Assembly (NCBI RefSeq): GCF_050269735.1
Contig: NZ_JBNNIX010000001.1
Location: 1,485,278 to 1,549,277 of the forward strand
DNA length: 64,000 bases
From: Paenisporosarcina sp050269735
GTDB taxonomy: Bacteria; Bacillota; Bacilli; Bacillales_A; Planococcaceae
Direction of reading: 5' to 3'
The notes beneath the pieces were generated by a model. The model worked only from the letters and a program-made list of their open reading frames with translations, had not been told where the DNA came from and did not search any database. The first letter of the stretch is position 1. The number at the start of each line of letters is the position of its first letter. Below, one piece after another: positions 1 to 8,315 of this stretch. The position numbers and the translations under genes are program-made.

Positions 1-371
1 CTGTCGATGGAGGGATGTCGGATAATATCCGTCCTGCTCTTTATCAAGCAAAATACGATGCCGCTGTTGCGAATAGAATGACAGCTGATGCCACTACTAC
101 TTATACGGTGGCCGGTAAATGCTGTGAGTCAGGCGATAAATTAATCGAAGACATTTCTTTGCCTTCGGTCGAAGCGGGAGATATACTCGCAGTATTTTGC
201 ACAGGGGCTTATGGATACTCAATGGCAAGCAATTATAACAGACTGCCGAGACCGGCTGTGGTGTTCGTGGAAGAGGGCAGTCATCGCGTGGTCATTAAGA
301 GAGAGACCTATGAAGATCTTGTCAGGTTGGATTGTTCTTTACAGGGCGAAACGGTTGGTGCACATTCATGA
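1..371 (+). CDS. lysA: Diaminopimelate decarboxylase, C-terminal part (cut by window edge)
   Basis: The reading frame is open from base 3 and begins VDGGMSDNIRPALY, the substrate/PLP-pocket segment of LysA. It continues with a typical fold-III decarboxylase C-terminus including CCESGD and GAYGYSMASNYN, which carry active-site Cys and Tyr residues in this family. LysA converts meso-diaminopimelate to lysine, the last step of lysine synthesis, in the cytoplasm. About the last 120 residues are present and the start lies outside the window. Its stop codon overlaps the start of the next small ORF (ATGA), so the two are probably cotranslated. The lysA-ribT-ypuF neighbourhood matches Bacillales order. 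Confidence 0.95.
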   Translation, partial: VDGGMSDNIRPALYQAKYDAAVANRMTADATTTYTVAGKCCESGDKLIEDISLPSVEAGDILAVFCTGAYGYSMASNYNRLPRPAVVFVEEGSHRVVIKRETYEDLVRLDCSLQGETVGAHS

Positions 372-463
372 AAAGAACTAATAACAAACTCTATCTGTTT
401 ATTCTTTTAGTGGGAATTATCTGGGGAGTCCTATATTGGATATTTATTGCACCGAACCAATAA
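368..463 (+). CDS. Small single-span membrane protein, 31 aa
   Basis: The ORF starts with ATG overlapping the lysA stop (ATGA). It encodes a 31-residue peptide: a short basic/polar N-terminus (MKRTNNK), one hydrophobic segment of about 20 residues (YLFILLVGIIWGVLYW) and a short tail. This is the composition of a small inserted membrane peptide. Translational coupling to lysA supports it being real, since a random ORF would rarely combine the overlap with a clean transmembrane segment. No family was recognised and no function is proposed. Confidence 0.55.
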   Translation: MKRTNNKLYLFILLVGIIWGVLYWIFIAPNQ

Positions 464-557
464 ACTGTTAAATAATGGATTGCAAGTTGAAGTTTTATCG
501 CAAATGATGTAGGATAGTCATTGGTGCTGAAGCGGAATCAAAAATGAGGGATTTATT

Positions 558-923
558 ATGTTAGTGCGATTTAAAAAAAATTGTGAAAAGATAGCGATGG
601 GTCTCCTATCCTTTATGCCACAAGAAAAAGATTTAAAGAAATTACAAGAAACCATTCATACTTATGAAAACAATCCAAACTGGCATTTGTTTATGTGGAA
701 AAAGGATGAAGATTTTGTAGGCTTGATTGGAATAGAAACGACAGATACGGAATGTTTGGTTCAGCATATTACAGTTACTCCTTCATTTAGAGGTGAAGGA
801 ATCGGAAAAGAAATGGTGTCTAAAGTGCAAAATTTCCTTCCATGTAACGAGATAAAGGCTGCTGAATCGACAAAACCATTCTTAGATAAGTGCTCTATCC
901 AGCAAGAAGGAACAGACGTTTAA
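558..923 (+). CDS. ribT: RibT-like GNAT N-acetyltransferase
   Basis: The 121-residue protein begins MLVRFKKNCEKIAMGLLSFM, very close to my memory of B. subtilis RibT. It has the acetyl-CoA loop RGEGIG at residues 78-83 after the strand LVQHITVTPSF. RibT is a small GNAT protein that in B. subtilis sits at the end of the riboflavin operon; its substrate is not established. Here it is detached from ribDEAH, lying between lysA and ypuF. The gene ends inside a hairpin it shares with the convergent ypuF gene, and the two stop codons overlap. Confidence 0.9.
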   Translation: MLVRFKKNCEKIAMGLLSFMPQEKDLKKLQETIHTYENNPNWHLFMWKKDEDFVGLIGIETTDTECLVQHITVTPSFRGEGIGKEMVSKVQNFLPCNEIKAAESTKPFLDKCSIQQEGTDV

Positions 924-943
924 TGTCTGTTCCTTCTTTTTTC
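907..943. terminator. Bidirectional intrinsic terminator between ribT and ypuF
   Basis: A perfect 11-bp stem (AAGGAACAGAC, 907-917, with GTCTGTTCCTT, 925-935) has a 7-base loop that contains the stop codons of both convergent genes. It is followed on the plus strand by CTTTTTT. Termination is clear for ribT; the minus-strand tail is less T-rich. Confidence 0.85.
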
Positions 944-1417
944 TTCACGTGCATTAAGTATTTCTGTGCGATCTCGGAGCATATGCTTGTGTATAAGTTG
1001 ATCACCCGCAAGTGCGTTTAATGCAGGCTGATTATGAATAGCAGATAATAAATCAGGAGAATCGACCTGTATGTTAAAAGGCTGAAAACCTTTTTTCTCT
1101 TCTAAACTTTCAATTGATCTCTGTAAATTGTTCATGAGCTCAGAATAGTTAATGCCTTCATTAAAAACATTGGAACCATTTAAATGGAAGCGTTCGGATG
1201 ATTTGACTAGCGATCTTTTCGCGCCATTAAAGTTACTTCTTCTCCAGTGATACATTCCTGTAGAGAGCAAAATCCAAGCAGTAAGTGGATGTGTTTTATC
1301 TTTCGGTGCAATTTCTTTCCAATACTCTTCCAATGCTTCGTGGCATTCAAAATAATCCTTGTGCTCATTAAAATATATGACGAACTGCACATAAAGTGGG
1401 TGAAACAACGGATGCAT
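920..1417 (-). CDS. ypuF: DUF309 family protein (YpuF)
   Basis: The 165-residue product carries the DUF309 signature YFECHEALEEYW (residues 22-33), followed by a helix-rich region with a WRRSNFNGAKRSL segment. DUF309 proteins are small all-helical cytoplasmic proteins of unknown function, found next to scpA in Bacillus. The ATG at 1417 is preferred over the GTG nine bases upstream because AGAGGAAG then lies at normal spacing. It is transcribed toward ribT and divergently from scpA, so it is outside the condensin operon, as in B. subtilis. Confidence 0.85.
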   Translation of the reverse strand: MHPLFHPLYVQFVIYFNEHKDYFECHEALEEYWKEIAPKDKTHPLTAWILLSTGMYHWRRSNFNGAKRSLVKSSERFHLNGSNVFNEGINYSELMNNLQRSIESLEEKKGFQPFNIQVDSPDLLSAIHNQPALNALAGDQLIHKHMLRDRTEILNAREEKRRNRH

Positions 1418-1474
1418 TCTTCTCACACTTCCTCTATACTAAAATTTGAATCTATTTGATCGGGTGATCTTAAC

Positions 1475-2254
1475 ATGTCTTATGAAGTAAAATTGGACGC
1501 TTTTGAAGGTCCTCTCGATTTATTATTGCACTTAATCCATCGTTTGGAAATTGATATATATGATATTCCAATGGCTGATTTAACTTTACAGTACATGGAA
1601 CATATTCGTGCCATGCAGGTGCTTGAATTAAATGAAGCAAGTGAATATTTAGTAATGGCCGCTTCTTTACTTGCAATCAAGAGCAAAATGCTGCTTCCGA
1701 TCCACGAAGGCGAATTGGACGATGATGAACTCGTTATTGATATGAATGATCCAAGGGAAGAATTGGTGAATCGTCTAATTGAATATCGCAAGTTTAAAGA
1801 AGCCGCGGAGAATCTGCAGCAATTAGAAGAGCAACGAGCACAAGTATTCACTAGAGCTCCAAGTGACTTGACCGACTATCAGCCAACTCAACAATTAACA
1901 GCATTTGAAGATCCCTTGAATGTCTATGACATGTTGGGAGCATTTCAAAAAATGCTGAGAAGGAAACGATTGAAAGCACCACTGGCAACTAAAATTGCCA
2001 AACAGGAACTATCCATTAAAAATCAAATGAAAAGTGTTTTCACAACATTAAAATCCAGAGGTGGAAGTTGTTCGTTTTCAGAGCTTTTCCCGTCTGAAGA
2101 CAAACCTACGCTGGTGGTCACATTTTTATCCCTACTTGAATTGATGAAAAGACAAATGGTAGTTGTCGAGCAACGTCAGAATTTTGATGATCTGACAGTT
2201 AATCTAATAAACGATCGATGGGAGGAAGAATCTTTTGAGCCTATTGATGAGTAA
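1475..2254 (+). CDS. scpA: Segregation and condensation protein A (kleisin)
   Basis: A 259-residue kleisin with the N-terminal SMC-neck-binding motif FEGPLDLLLHLI near residues 9-20, a central acidic linker and a C-terminal winged helix. ScpA bridges the SMC head domains and recruits ScpB dimers to form the condensin that organises and segregates the chromosome. GGGTGAT lies 7 bases before the ATG. The 3' end overlaps the start of scpB, so the pair is probably translationally coupled, which suits fixed stoichiometry. Confidence 0.95.
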   Translation: MSYEVKLDAFEGPLDLLLHLIHRLEIDIYDIPMADLTLQYMEHIRAMQVLELNEASEYLVMAASLLAIKSKMLLPIHEGELDDDELVIDMNDPREELVNRLIEYRKFKEAAENLQQLEEQRAQVFTRAPSDLTDYQPTQQLTAFEDPLNVYDMLGAFQKMLRRKRLKAPLATKIAKQELSIKNQMKSVFTTLKSRGGSCSFSELFPSEDKPTLVVTFLSLLELMKRQMVVVEQRQNFDDLTVNLINDRWEEESFEPIDE

Positions 2255-2822
2255 AATTGAAAGTTTACTTTTTGTCACAGGAGACGAAGGGTTAACGAGC
2301 AAGCAAATTGAAAATTTAACAGGTGCAACAACCATAGAGGTAAAAGAAGCATTAGAAAAATTACAGGATGAATACATAAAATCCAAAACCCGTGGAATTG
2401 AATTGAAAGAATTAGCAGGTACATATCAGCTGATTTCCAAAAGACAAAACGCTGAAACGATTCAACGTCTTGTTGAAAATCCTACAAATCAACCTCTTTC
2501 ACAAGCATCCTTGGAAGTGTTGGCGATTGTTGCCTATAAACAGCCGATAACAAGGATCGAAATTGAAGACTTACGAGGTGTGAAAAGTGAAAGACCCTTA
2601 CACACTTTAAGCCTCAAAGGTCTAATTCAGGAGGTCGGACGCGCGGAAGGTACTGGACGCGCTATCCTTTATGGCACTACGAAAGAGTTTTTAAATGTAT
2701 TTGGTTTAAATGATATGAATGAGTTGCCTCCGTTGCCGGAAACGCAAGGTGAGGAAGATGATGACCAAACAGATTTATTCATGACAAAGTTTCAGGAAGC
2801 CTTTGGCGAACAACAAGAATAA
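2235..2822 (+). CDS. scpB: Segregation and condensation protein B
   Basis: A 195-residue protein with two winged-helix domains and the strongly conserved block LSQASLEVLAIVAYKQPITR followed by RGVKSERPLHTL, diagnostic of ScpB. It dimerises and asymmetrically binds ScpA in the SMC complex. TTG at 2235 is chosen because GGGAGGAAG sits 7-9 bases upstream; an ATG at 2247 is possible but less well placed. It overlaps scpA by 20 bases and has the acidic C-terminal tail usual for the family. Confidence 0.93.
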   Translation: MSLLMSKIESLLFVTGDEGLTSKQIENLTGATTIEVKEALEKLQDEYIKSKTRGIELKELAGTYQLISKRQNAETIQRLVENPTNQPLSQASLEVLAIVAYKQPITRIEIEDLRGVKSERPLHTLSLKGLIQEVGRAEGTGRAILYGTTKEFLNVFGLNDMNELPPLPETQGEEDDDQTDLFMTKFQEAFGEQQE

Positions 2823-2842
2823 AAAACGAAAGGTGCTGCTGA

Positions 2843-3838
2843 TTGCGAATTAAAGGGTTCATTGTGCTGGTGATTTTACTTGTAGGTGTAATTCTGTTGT
2901 ATCCTCGATTTTCTGAAGCTCAGGGATCGTCTTATGCAGTGATTGATGCTAAAACGGGACGATTACTAATGGGAAGCGGCGAAGACCAACAATTGCCAAT
3001 CGCTAGTTTGACGAAAATGTGGACAGCGGTTGTCGTAGCAGATGAAGTGGACATAAAAGAAAAAGCAGAGATTTCTCCTAATGCAACTTCACAGGAAGGC
3101 TCATCTATCTATTTGAAAAATGGAGAAGAAACAACGGTGGAAGTGTTGCTTTATGGATTGATGTTGAGATCTGGAAACGATGCAGCAGTAGCACTTGCGG
3201 AACATGCAGGCGGATCTGTTGAAGGTTTCGTCAAATTGATGAATGAAAAAGCCAAACTTATGGGATTAAAAGACACACATTTTGAAAACCCATCAGGATT
3301 ACATCATGAGCAACACTTGTCAACTGCTTATGACACGGCCCTAATGTTAAAAATTGCAATGGAGAACAAAGCATTGCAGCCCATATTGACTGCCTCTCAT
3401 TTCAAGAGTGACGGAAAGTACTGGGAAAACAAGCATAAACTCGTTCGCTTGGAAAACACAGCGATCTCTGGTAAGACAGGTTTCACTAAAACGGCAGGAA
3501 GAACGCTTGCTACGTATTTTAAAGATGGCGATGAGGAAATTATCGTTGTCACATTGAACCAATCAAACGATTGGCAAATGCATAAGCAACTTGCACAGAA
3601 TGTCTTTACACAATATGATAGAGTTCAAGTCATTGAAAAAGGCTCATATGATTTACCTGGTGGATTAGTAATGAAAACAGATCAGCCAGCTTACATCCTT
3701 AAAAAGAATGATGAACAAGTTTCACATCTCGTCGTTTTGAATCGAGCTAAAACGTCTCAAAAAGTGGCAAGATGGGAAGTACAAATAAACGGGCAAACCA
3801 TACTTACAAAAAAAGTACATATTGAGCGGAATGAATGA
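2843..3838 (+). CDS. dacB: D-alanyl-D-alanine carboxypeptidase (DacB-type PBP5 family)
   Basis: The 331-residue serine peptidase has an N-terminal signal sequence (about residues 4-27). The three penicillin-binding motifs are in order: SLTK (S55, K58), SGN (110-112) and KTG (211-213). It trims the terminal D-Ala from peptidoglycan stem peptides outside the membrane. Position after scpB and sequence match B. subtilis DacB, the sigma-E-dependent spore cortex enzyme, but it is about 50 residues shorter and the C-terminal part after residue 300 has no obvious membrane anchor. The start is TTG with AAAGGTG upstream. The spmA-spmB genes that follow dacB in B. subtilis are absent. A vegetative DacA/DacF-like role cannot be excluded. 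Confidence 0.88.
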   Translation: MRIKGFIVLVILLVGVILLYPRFSEAQGSSYAVIDAKTGRLLMGSGEDQQLPIASLTKMWTAVVVADEVDIKEKAEISPNATSQEGSSIYLKNGEETTVEVLLYGLMLRSGNDAAVALAEHAGGSVEGFVKLMNEKAKLMGLKDTHFENPSGLHHEQHLSTAYDTALMLKIAMENKALQPILTASHFKSDGKYWENKHKLVRLENTAISGKTGFTKTAGRTLATYFKDGDEEIIVVTLNQSNDWQMHKQLAQNVFTQYDRVQVIEKGSYDLPGGLVMKTDQPAYILKKNDEQVSHLVVLNRAKTSQKVARWEVQINGQTILTKKVHIERNE

Positions 3839-3839
3839 T

Positions 3840-3878
3840 GAAGACTGCTTATTAAATAAGCGGTCTTCTTTTGTTTTG
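3840..3878 (+). terminator. Intrinsic terminator after dacB
   Basis: A 13-bp stem with one G-U pair (GAAGACTGCTTAT / ATAAGCGGTCTTC, 3840-3868) and a TAA loop is followed by TTTTGTTTT. It separates the scp-dacB unit from rluB. Confidence 0.85.
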
Positions 3879-3934
3879 AGTGAAAGTGTGACATAATTTT
3901 TAAAGAGTATAGGAATCGACGATGAGGTGAAGGT

Positions 3935-4669
3935 ATGGAAAGATTACAAAAAATGTTAGCACATGCTGGGGTTGCATCAAGAAGGAAATCTGAGCAACTG
4001 ATTTTAGAAGGAAAAGTAAAAGTGAATGGACAAGTTGTTAAAGAACTTGGAACAAAAGTATCTGCATCAGATACGGTTGAAGTAGATGGAGTGAAATTGG
4101 AAAAAGAACAGAAGGTTTATTACTTATTATATAAACCAAGAGGCATCATATCAGCCGTAACGGATGACAAGGGCCGTAAAACAGTTGCTGATTTATTTCC
4201 GCACATTCCAGAAAGATTGTTTCCGGTGGGGCGTTTAGATTATGAGACATCCGGTCTATTGATTATGACGAATGATGGCGACTTGTCTTATACACTGACT
4301 CACCCTAAATTCAAAATTGATAAGACATATGTTGCACGAGTAAAAGGCATTCCAGTGAAAGAACAACTTCGTCCACTAGAGCGAGGAATTGTTCTCGAAG
4401 ATGGAAAAACTGCTCCAGCCCGAGTCAAATTATTATCAGCTGATCCAAAGCAAAGTAAAGCAATTATTGAAATCACGATCCATGAAGGGAAGAACCGTCA
4501 AGTTCGTCGCATGTTCGATGCGATTGGTTTCCCAGTTCAAAAATTAAAACGTGAACGATTTGCGTTTCTTACTCTGCATGGTCTTAATGCAGGTGAGTCA
4601 CGTGAGTTAACATCCCATGAAGTGAAATTACTGCGAGTTATGGCTGAAACAGGAAAAATTGGTTCATAA
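3935..4669 (+). CDS. rluB: 23S rRNA pseudouridine synthase, RsuA/RluB family
   Basis: The 244-residue protein has an N-terminal S4 RNA-binding domain (about 1-60, RLQKMLAHAGVASRRKSE) and the RsuA-family catalytic motif GRLDYETSGLL with the nucleophile Asp102, then the conserved HEGKNRQVRRM segment. It isomerises uridine in ribosomal RNA. The position before resA is the same as in B. subtilis, where the gene is rluB. AGGTGAAGGT lies upstream of the ATG. A SigA-like promoter may lie in 3880-3930 but was not defined. Confidence 0.92.
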   Translation: MERLQKMLAHAGVASRRKSEQLILEGKVKVNGQVVKELGTKVSASDTVEVDGVKLEKEQKVYYLLYKPRGIISAVTDDKGRKTVADLFPHIPERLFPVGRLDYETSGLLIMTNDGDLSYTLTHPKFKIDKTYVARVKGIPVKEQLRPLERGIVLEDGKTAPARVKLLSADPKQSKAIIEITIHEGKNRQVRRMFDAIGFPVQKLKRERFAFLTLHGLNAGESRELTSHEVKLLRVMAETGKIGS

Positions 4670-4687
4670 TTAGTAGGTAATGGAAAT

Positions 4688-4745
4688 TTTGTGAACTATT
4701 CAGATGACAAAGTACGTTTTCAGAACACTGGTAAACGTTCACAAA
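4688..4745. promoter_or_regulatory. Inverted pair of ResD-like boxes upstream of resA
   Basis: TTTGTGAAC occurs on the plus strand at 4688-4696 and again on the minus strand at 4737-4745 (read as GTTCACAAA). Each matches the published ResD consensus TTTGTGAAT in 8 of 9 bases. A TATAAT -10 element follows at 4785-4790 with no good -35, which fits activator-dependent transcription of resABC. The same 9-mer occurs upstream of qcrA. The boxes are seen; ResD binding is inferred. Confidence 0.55.
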
Positions 4746-4826
4746 CCCTTCAAATCTGCGGTCTAATCAACCGCTTTTCTTTGTTATAATGAAAAATGAT
4801 TATTTCGTCATGTAGGAGGTCTAAAA

Positions 4827-5363
4827 ATGGCTCAGACGAAACAAAAAAGGTTTTTGATTCGAACATTGATTTTAACTGTGCTCGCAGTTGCAATCATTTA
4901 CACCATTTACAACAATGCCACGAAAGATAAGGTTGAGGTACTAGGCGTTGGAGATGAAGCCCCAGATTTCACTTTAGTAGATTTAAATGGGGAAGAGCAT
5001 CGTTTGTCAGATTATAAAGGGCAAGGTGTCTTTTTGAATTTCTGGGGTACATGGTGTAAGCCTTGTGCGAAAGAAATGCCAGCTATGGATCGCCAATACG
5101 AAGTATTTAAAGATCAAGGTGTCCAAATCTTAGCTGTAAATATTGCCCAGTCCAATTTCGAAGTGGAACGGTTTGCTGACCAATATGGTCTGGATTTCCC
5201 AATCGTTATTGATAAAACGAAAAGTGTAATGGAAGCCTATAACATTGACCCGCTTCCAACGACATTGTTAATCAATCCTGAAGGTGAAATCGAGAAGATT
5301 GTACGCGGAGAGATGACAGAACAGGACATCGCTCTTTTTATGGAGCAGATAAGTCCCAAATAA
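4827..5363 (+). CDS. resA: Thiol-disulfide oxidoreductase ResA (cytochrome c maturation)
   Basis: The 178-residue thioredoxin-fold protein has an N-terminal membrane anchor (about residues 9-28) and the active site WCKPC (C77, C80) followed by the conserved Glu83. ResA keeps the haem-binding cysteines of apocytochrome c reduced on the outer face of the membrane so that ResBC can attach haem. TAGGAGG sits just upstream of the ATG. It heads resA-resB-resC-resD-resE, tightly spaced as in B. subtilis. A second ResA-like gene lies at 60865-61443. Confidence 0.94.
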   Translation: MAQTKQKRFLIRTLILTVLAVAIIYTIYNNATKDKVEVLGVGDEAPDFTLVDLNGEEHRLSDYKGQGVFLNFWGTWCKPCAKEMPAMDRQYEVFKDQGVQILAVNIAQSNFEVERFADQYGLDFPIVIDKTKSVMEAYNIDPLPTTLLINPEGEIEKIVRGEMTEQDIALFMEQISPK

Positions 5364-5375
5364 GGAGTCAATCAT

Positions 5376-7034
5376 ATGAACAACATCATTTGTGCTTGTG
5401 GGCATGAAAATCCAGAAGGAACAGTGCTATGTGGGAACTGTGGTCGGCCCCTCACGAAAGAAGCAAAAGATTTAAAATTAGCGGACATGCGTTACGAAGG
5501 TTCGGCACGACGTTCGCAAACCTACAACAAATCGATTATCGATAAAATATGGAACTTCTTCTCAAGTGTGAAGATTGGCGTAACCATCATTGTCATGATT
5601 TTAGTGGCAGCTGCAATTGGAACAATCTTACCGCAAGTTCTCTATGTACCTGCGACAACAGAAGCGGATATTGCTGCTTATTACGAAAGAGTATATGGGA
5701 CTTTCGGAAAAATCTATTACGAATTGGGTTTGTCTGATTTATATGGCTCCTGGTGGTTCCAAACGTTAATTGGAATGCTTGGAATTTCTTTAATTGTAGC
5801 AAGCTTGGACCGTTTTATTCCCTTATACAATTCTTTAAAGAAACAACGCACGAAAAGACATGAAAGCTTTATGAAACGTCAACGTCTTTTTGCTCTTGGT
5901 GAAAGTAGTGTAGGAGAAGAAACCTTATCAAAAAGTGAAGCCAAATTAAAAGAGTTGCGTTATGACGTTAAGAGAGAAGACGGTGCACTGTTAGCAGAAA
6001 AAGGTCGTTTTTCTAGATGGGGTCCTTATGTCAATCATGTGGGTCTTATTATTTTCCTGTTCGGGGTTATGCTTCGTGCATTGCCAGGATTTTATGTGGA
6101 CGAAACGATGTGGATCCGCGAAGGTGAAACACGCGCCATCCCAGAAGCGCATGGTTATTACCTTGAAAGTAAAGATTTTATTCTTGAAACCTATGATAAA
6201 GAGCAAGCCGATGAAGTATTCGGCGATGCCATTGAACGTGTAGGGACGATTGCATCCAATTATCAGACGAATGTGGTTTTATACAAAAAACCAGAAGCAG
6301 CGTTACCTGGTCAGACTGACAATCTTGAAGAAGTGAAAAAAGAATCCATTCAGGTTAATCAGCCTTTGAAATTCGATGGCTTTGCCGTATATCAAATGGA
6401 TTTCCGATTGGATGAACTACGAACAATGCATTTTGTTCTTTCAAACAAAGCAACTGGAGAGTCATTAGGAGACCTGGCAATAGATTTGGTTAACCCTGAA
6501 ACAACTTATGATTTAGGTAATGGTTCTTCTGTCAAATTGTTAGGCTATTATCCTGATTTTTCTGGTTTTGAAAACGGTGAACCACAAACTAAGTCTCCAG
6601 TCCCAAATAATCCAGCGTTTTTAGTGAGAATGACAACACCTGAAACGCCTAAAGGTGAAACTAGTTTTGTTGCGATTAAACAAACAGTGGAACCTCTTGG
6701 AGAAAATGCCTACAAACTAGAATTTCAGAATGTAGATACACGTGATGTTTCAGGACTGACGATTCGCAAAGACAAAACATTATGGATTTTGGCTTTAGGT
6801 GGACTAATTTTCATGATTGGGGTAGCGCAAGGCTCTTACTTCAATCATCGAAGAATCTGGATTCATAAAACAAAAGATGGACAATTTGCTGTAGCTGCCC
6901 ATACAAATAAAAACTGGTTTGCAATTAAAAAAGAGTTGGATCAGGTGACGGAAGCAGCTCAATTGCCTCTGTACAAGGATCAACAGGATTCTGAATCTCA
7001 AGAGCTCAAAAAGGATGGTGAGAAATCGTCATGA
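5376..7034 (+). CDS. resB: Cytochrome c biogenesis protein ResB (Ccs1 family)
   Basis: The 552-residue membrane protein begins with a zinc-ribbon-like set of cysteines (C6, C8, C19, C22), usual for Bacillales ResB. Hydrophobic segments follow near residues 66-90, 120-150 and 215-235, then a large extracytoplasmic domain and a final span near 470-490. Together with ResC it forms the system II haem lyase/exporter for c-type cytochromes. The spacing to resA is 12 bases and the stop overlaps the resC start by 4 bases, so the genes are coupled. Confidence 0.93.
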   Translation: MNNIICACGHENPEGTVLCGNCGRPLTKEAKDLKLADMRYEGSARRSQTYNKSIIDKIWNFFSSVKIGVTIIVMILVAAAIGTILPQVLYVPATTEADIAAYYERVYGTFGKIYYELGLSDLYGSWWFQTLIGMLGISLIVASLDRFIPLYNSLKKQRTKRHESFMKRQRLFALGESSVGEETLSKSEAKLKELRYDVKREDGALLAEKGRFSRWGPYVNHVGLIIFLFGVMLRALPGFYVDETMWIREGETRAIPEAHGYYLESKDFILETYDKEQADEVFGDAIERVGTIASNYQTNVVLYKKPEAALPGQTDNLEEVKKESIQVNQPLKFDGFAVYQMDFRLDELRTMHFVLSNKATGESLGDLAIDLVNPETTYDLGNGSSVKLLGYYPDFSGFENGEPQTKSPVPNNPAFLVRMTTPETPKGETSFVAIKQTVEPLGENAYKLEFQNVDTRDVSGLTIRKDKTLWILALGGLIFMIGVAQGSYFNHRRIWIHKTKDGQFAVAAHTNKNWFAIKKELDQVTEAAQLPLYKDQQDSESQELKKDGEKSS

Positions 7035-8215
7035 CACTCGTCTCGATAAGTGGGAATTTATTGTTTGTTGCATTTGTTTGCTATTTGATTGCAACACTAT
7101 TTTTTGGTGGAGCTGTAAAAGGCTCAAAGCCGGAAACATCCGTTTCTGAAAAGCGATGGGGACGTATCGGAATTATTGTTACGATCGTTGGTTTCATAGC
7201 AAATTTGGCTTACTTCATTACAAGATGGATTGCGGCTGGACATGCACCCGTCAGTAACTTGTTTGAATTTACAACTGCATTCGGCATGATGGTTGTTGCA
7301 GCTTTTATTTTAATCTATTTCATTTACCGTACACCTTCGCTCGGGCTGTTTGCATTACCAATTGCCATTATCATTATTGGATTTGCAAGTATGTTCCCAC
7401 GCGATATCAATCCATTGATACCGGCATTGAAAAGCTACTGGTTAACGGTTCATGTAATTACGGCTGCGCTCGGTGAAGCTATTTTAGCCATCAGTGCGGT
7501 TGCAGGATTAATTTACTTGTTGAAGAATGTAGATGTGACGAAAAGATCCAAGCAAAGTTTTTGGTTAGAAGCTGTCATGTTTACGCTCGTATTAACACTA
7601 GGATTTGTTGCATCAACGACAACATTTAGTGTAATGGACTATGAAGCAAAATTTAGTTATGTGGACAAAGAACAAAAAGATAAAGAAATTACGTACAATA
7701 CACCGCCTATATTTGGAATGAATGAATACAAGGCGTTAACACCTGGAACAATGACACCACTGGCTGAAATGCCTCCAATAGTTAATGCAAAGAAATTAAC
7801 GACGGTTACTTGGTCTTTATTGTTTGGGATAGTCCTGTATGGCCTCATCCGACTAATCATTCGCAAACCAATCTCAGCTGTTCTGAAACCATTTGCACAA
7901 AAAGCAAATTCTCAATTAATGGATGAAATCGGTTATCGTGCTGTGTCAATTGGTTTCCCTGTGTTTACATTAGGGGCATTGATATTCGCAATGATTTGGG
8001 CACAGGAAGCATGGTCCAGATTCTGGGGATGGGATCCAAAGGAAGTGTGGGCTCTTATTACATGGCTATTCTATGCAGCGTTCCTGCATCTTCGTTTATC
8101 GCGAGGATGGCATGGAGAGAAATCTGCTTGGTTAGCTGTAATCGGATTCATTATTATTATGTTTAACTTAATTGCCGTAAACTTAATTATTGCCGGTTTA
8201 CATTCTTACGCATAA
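7031..8215 (+). CDS. resC: Cytochrome c biogenesis protein ResC (CcsA family, WWD domain)
   Basis: The 394-residue polytopic protein carries the haem-handling tryptophan-rich motif near residues 323-340 (WAQEAWSRFWGWDPKEVW), the hallmark of CcsA/ResC, with conserved histidines around it. It presents haem to apocytochromes with ResB. About eight hydrophobic segments are visible. ATG at 7031 overlaps the resB stop (ATGA). The product serves the cytochrome c domain of QcrC, encoded at 49.5 kb in this window. Confidence 0.94.
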   Translation: MTLVSISGNLLFVAFVCYLIATLFFGGAVKGSKPETSVSEKRWGRIGIIVTIVGFIANLAYFITRWIAAGHAPVSNLFEFTTAFGMMVVAAFILIYFIYRTPSLGLFALPIAIIIIGFASMFPRDINPLIPALKSYWLTVHVITAALGEAILAISAVAGLIYLLKNVDVTKRSKQSFWLEAVMFTLVLTLGFVASTTTFSVMDYEAKFSYVDKEQKDKEITYNTPPIFGMNEYKALTPGTMTPLAEMPPIVNAKKLTTVTWSLLFGIVLYGLIRLIIRKPISAVLKPFAQKANSQLMDEIGYRAVSIGFPVFTLGALIFAMIWAQEAWSRFWGWDPKEVWALITWLFYAAFLHLRLSRGWHGEKSAWLAVIGFIIIMFNLIAVNLIIAGLHSYA

Positions 8216-8219
8216 GTAG

Positions 8220-8256
8220 ACAAGCCTTTTCCTTCCGGGGGAAGGGCTTTTCTTTC
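8220..8256 (+). terminator. Probable terminator between resC and resD
   Basis: CCTTCC/GGAAGG stem around GGG with an outer AAGC/GCTT pairing and a bulge, followed by TTTTCTTTC. If used, it would partly separate resABC from resDE; read-through is known for the operon in B. subtilis. Confidence 0.55.
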
Positions 8257-8315
8257 ATTTTAGAGCTTGTAATTGTACAATAATGGATAGAGATAGGACG
8301 AAAGGGGTTACCACA

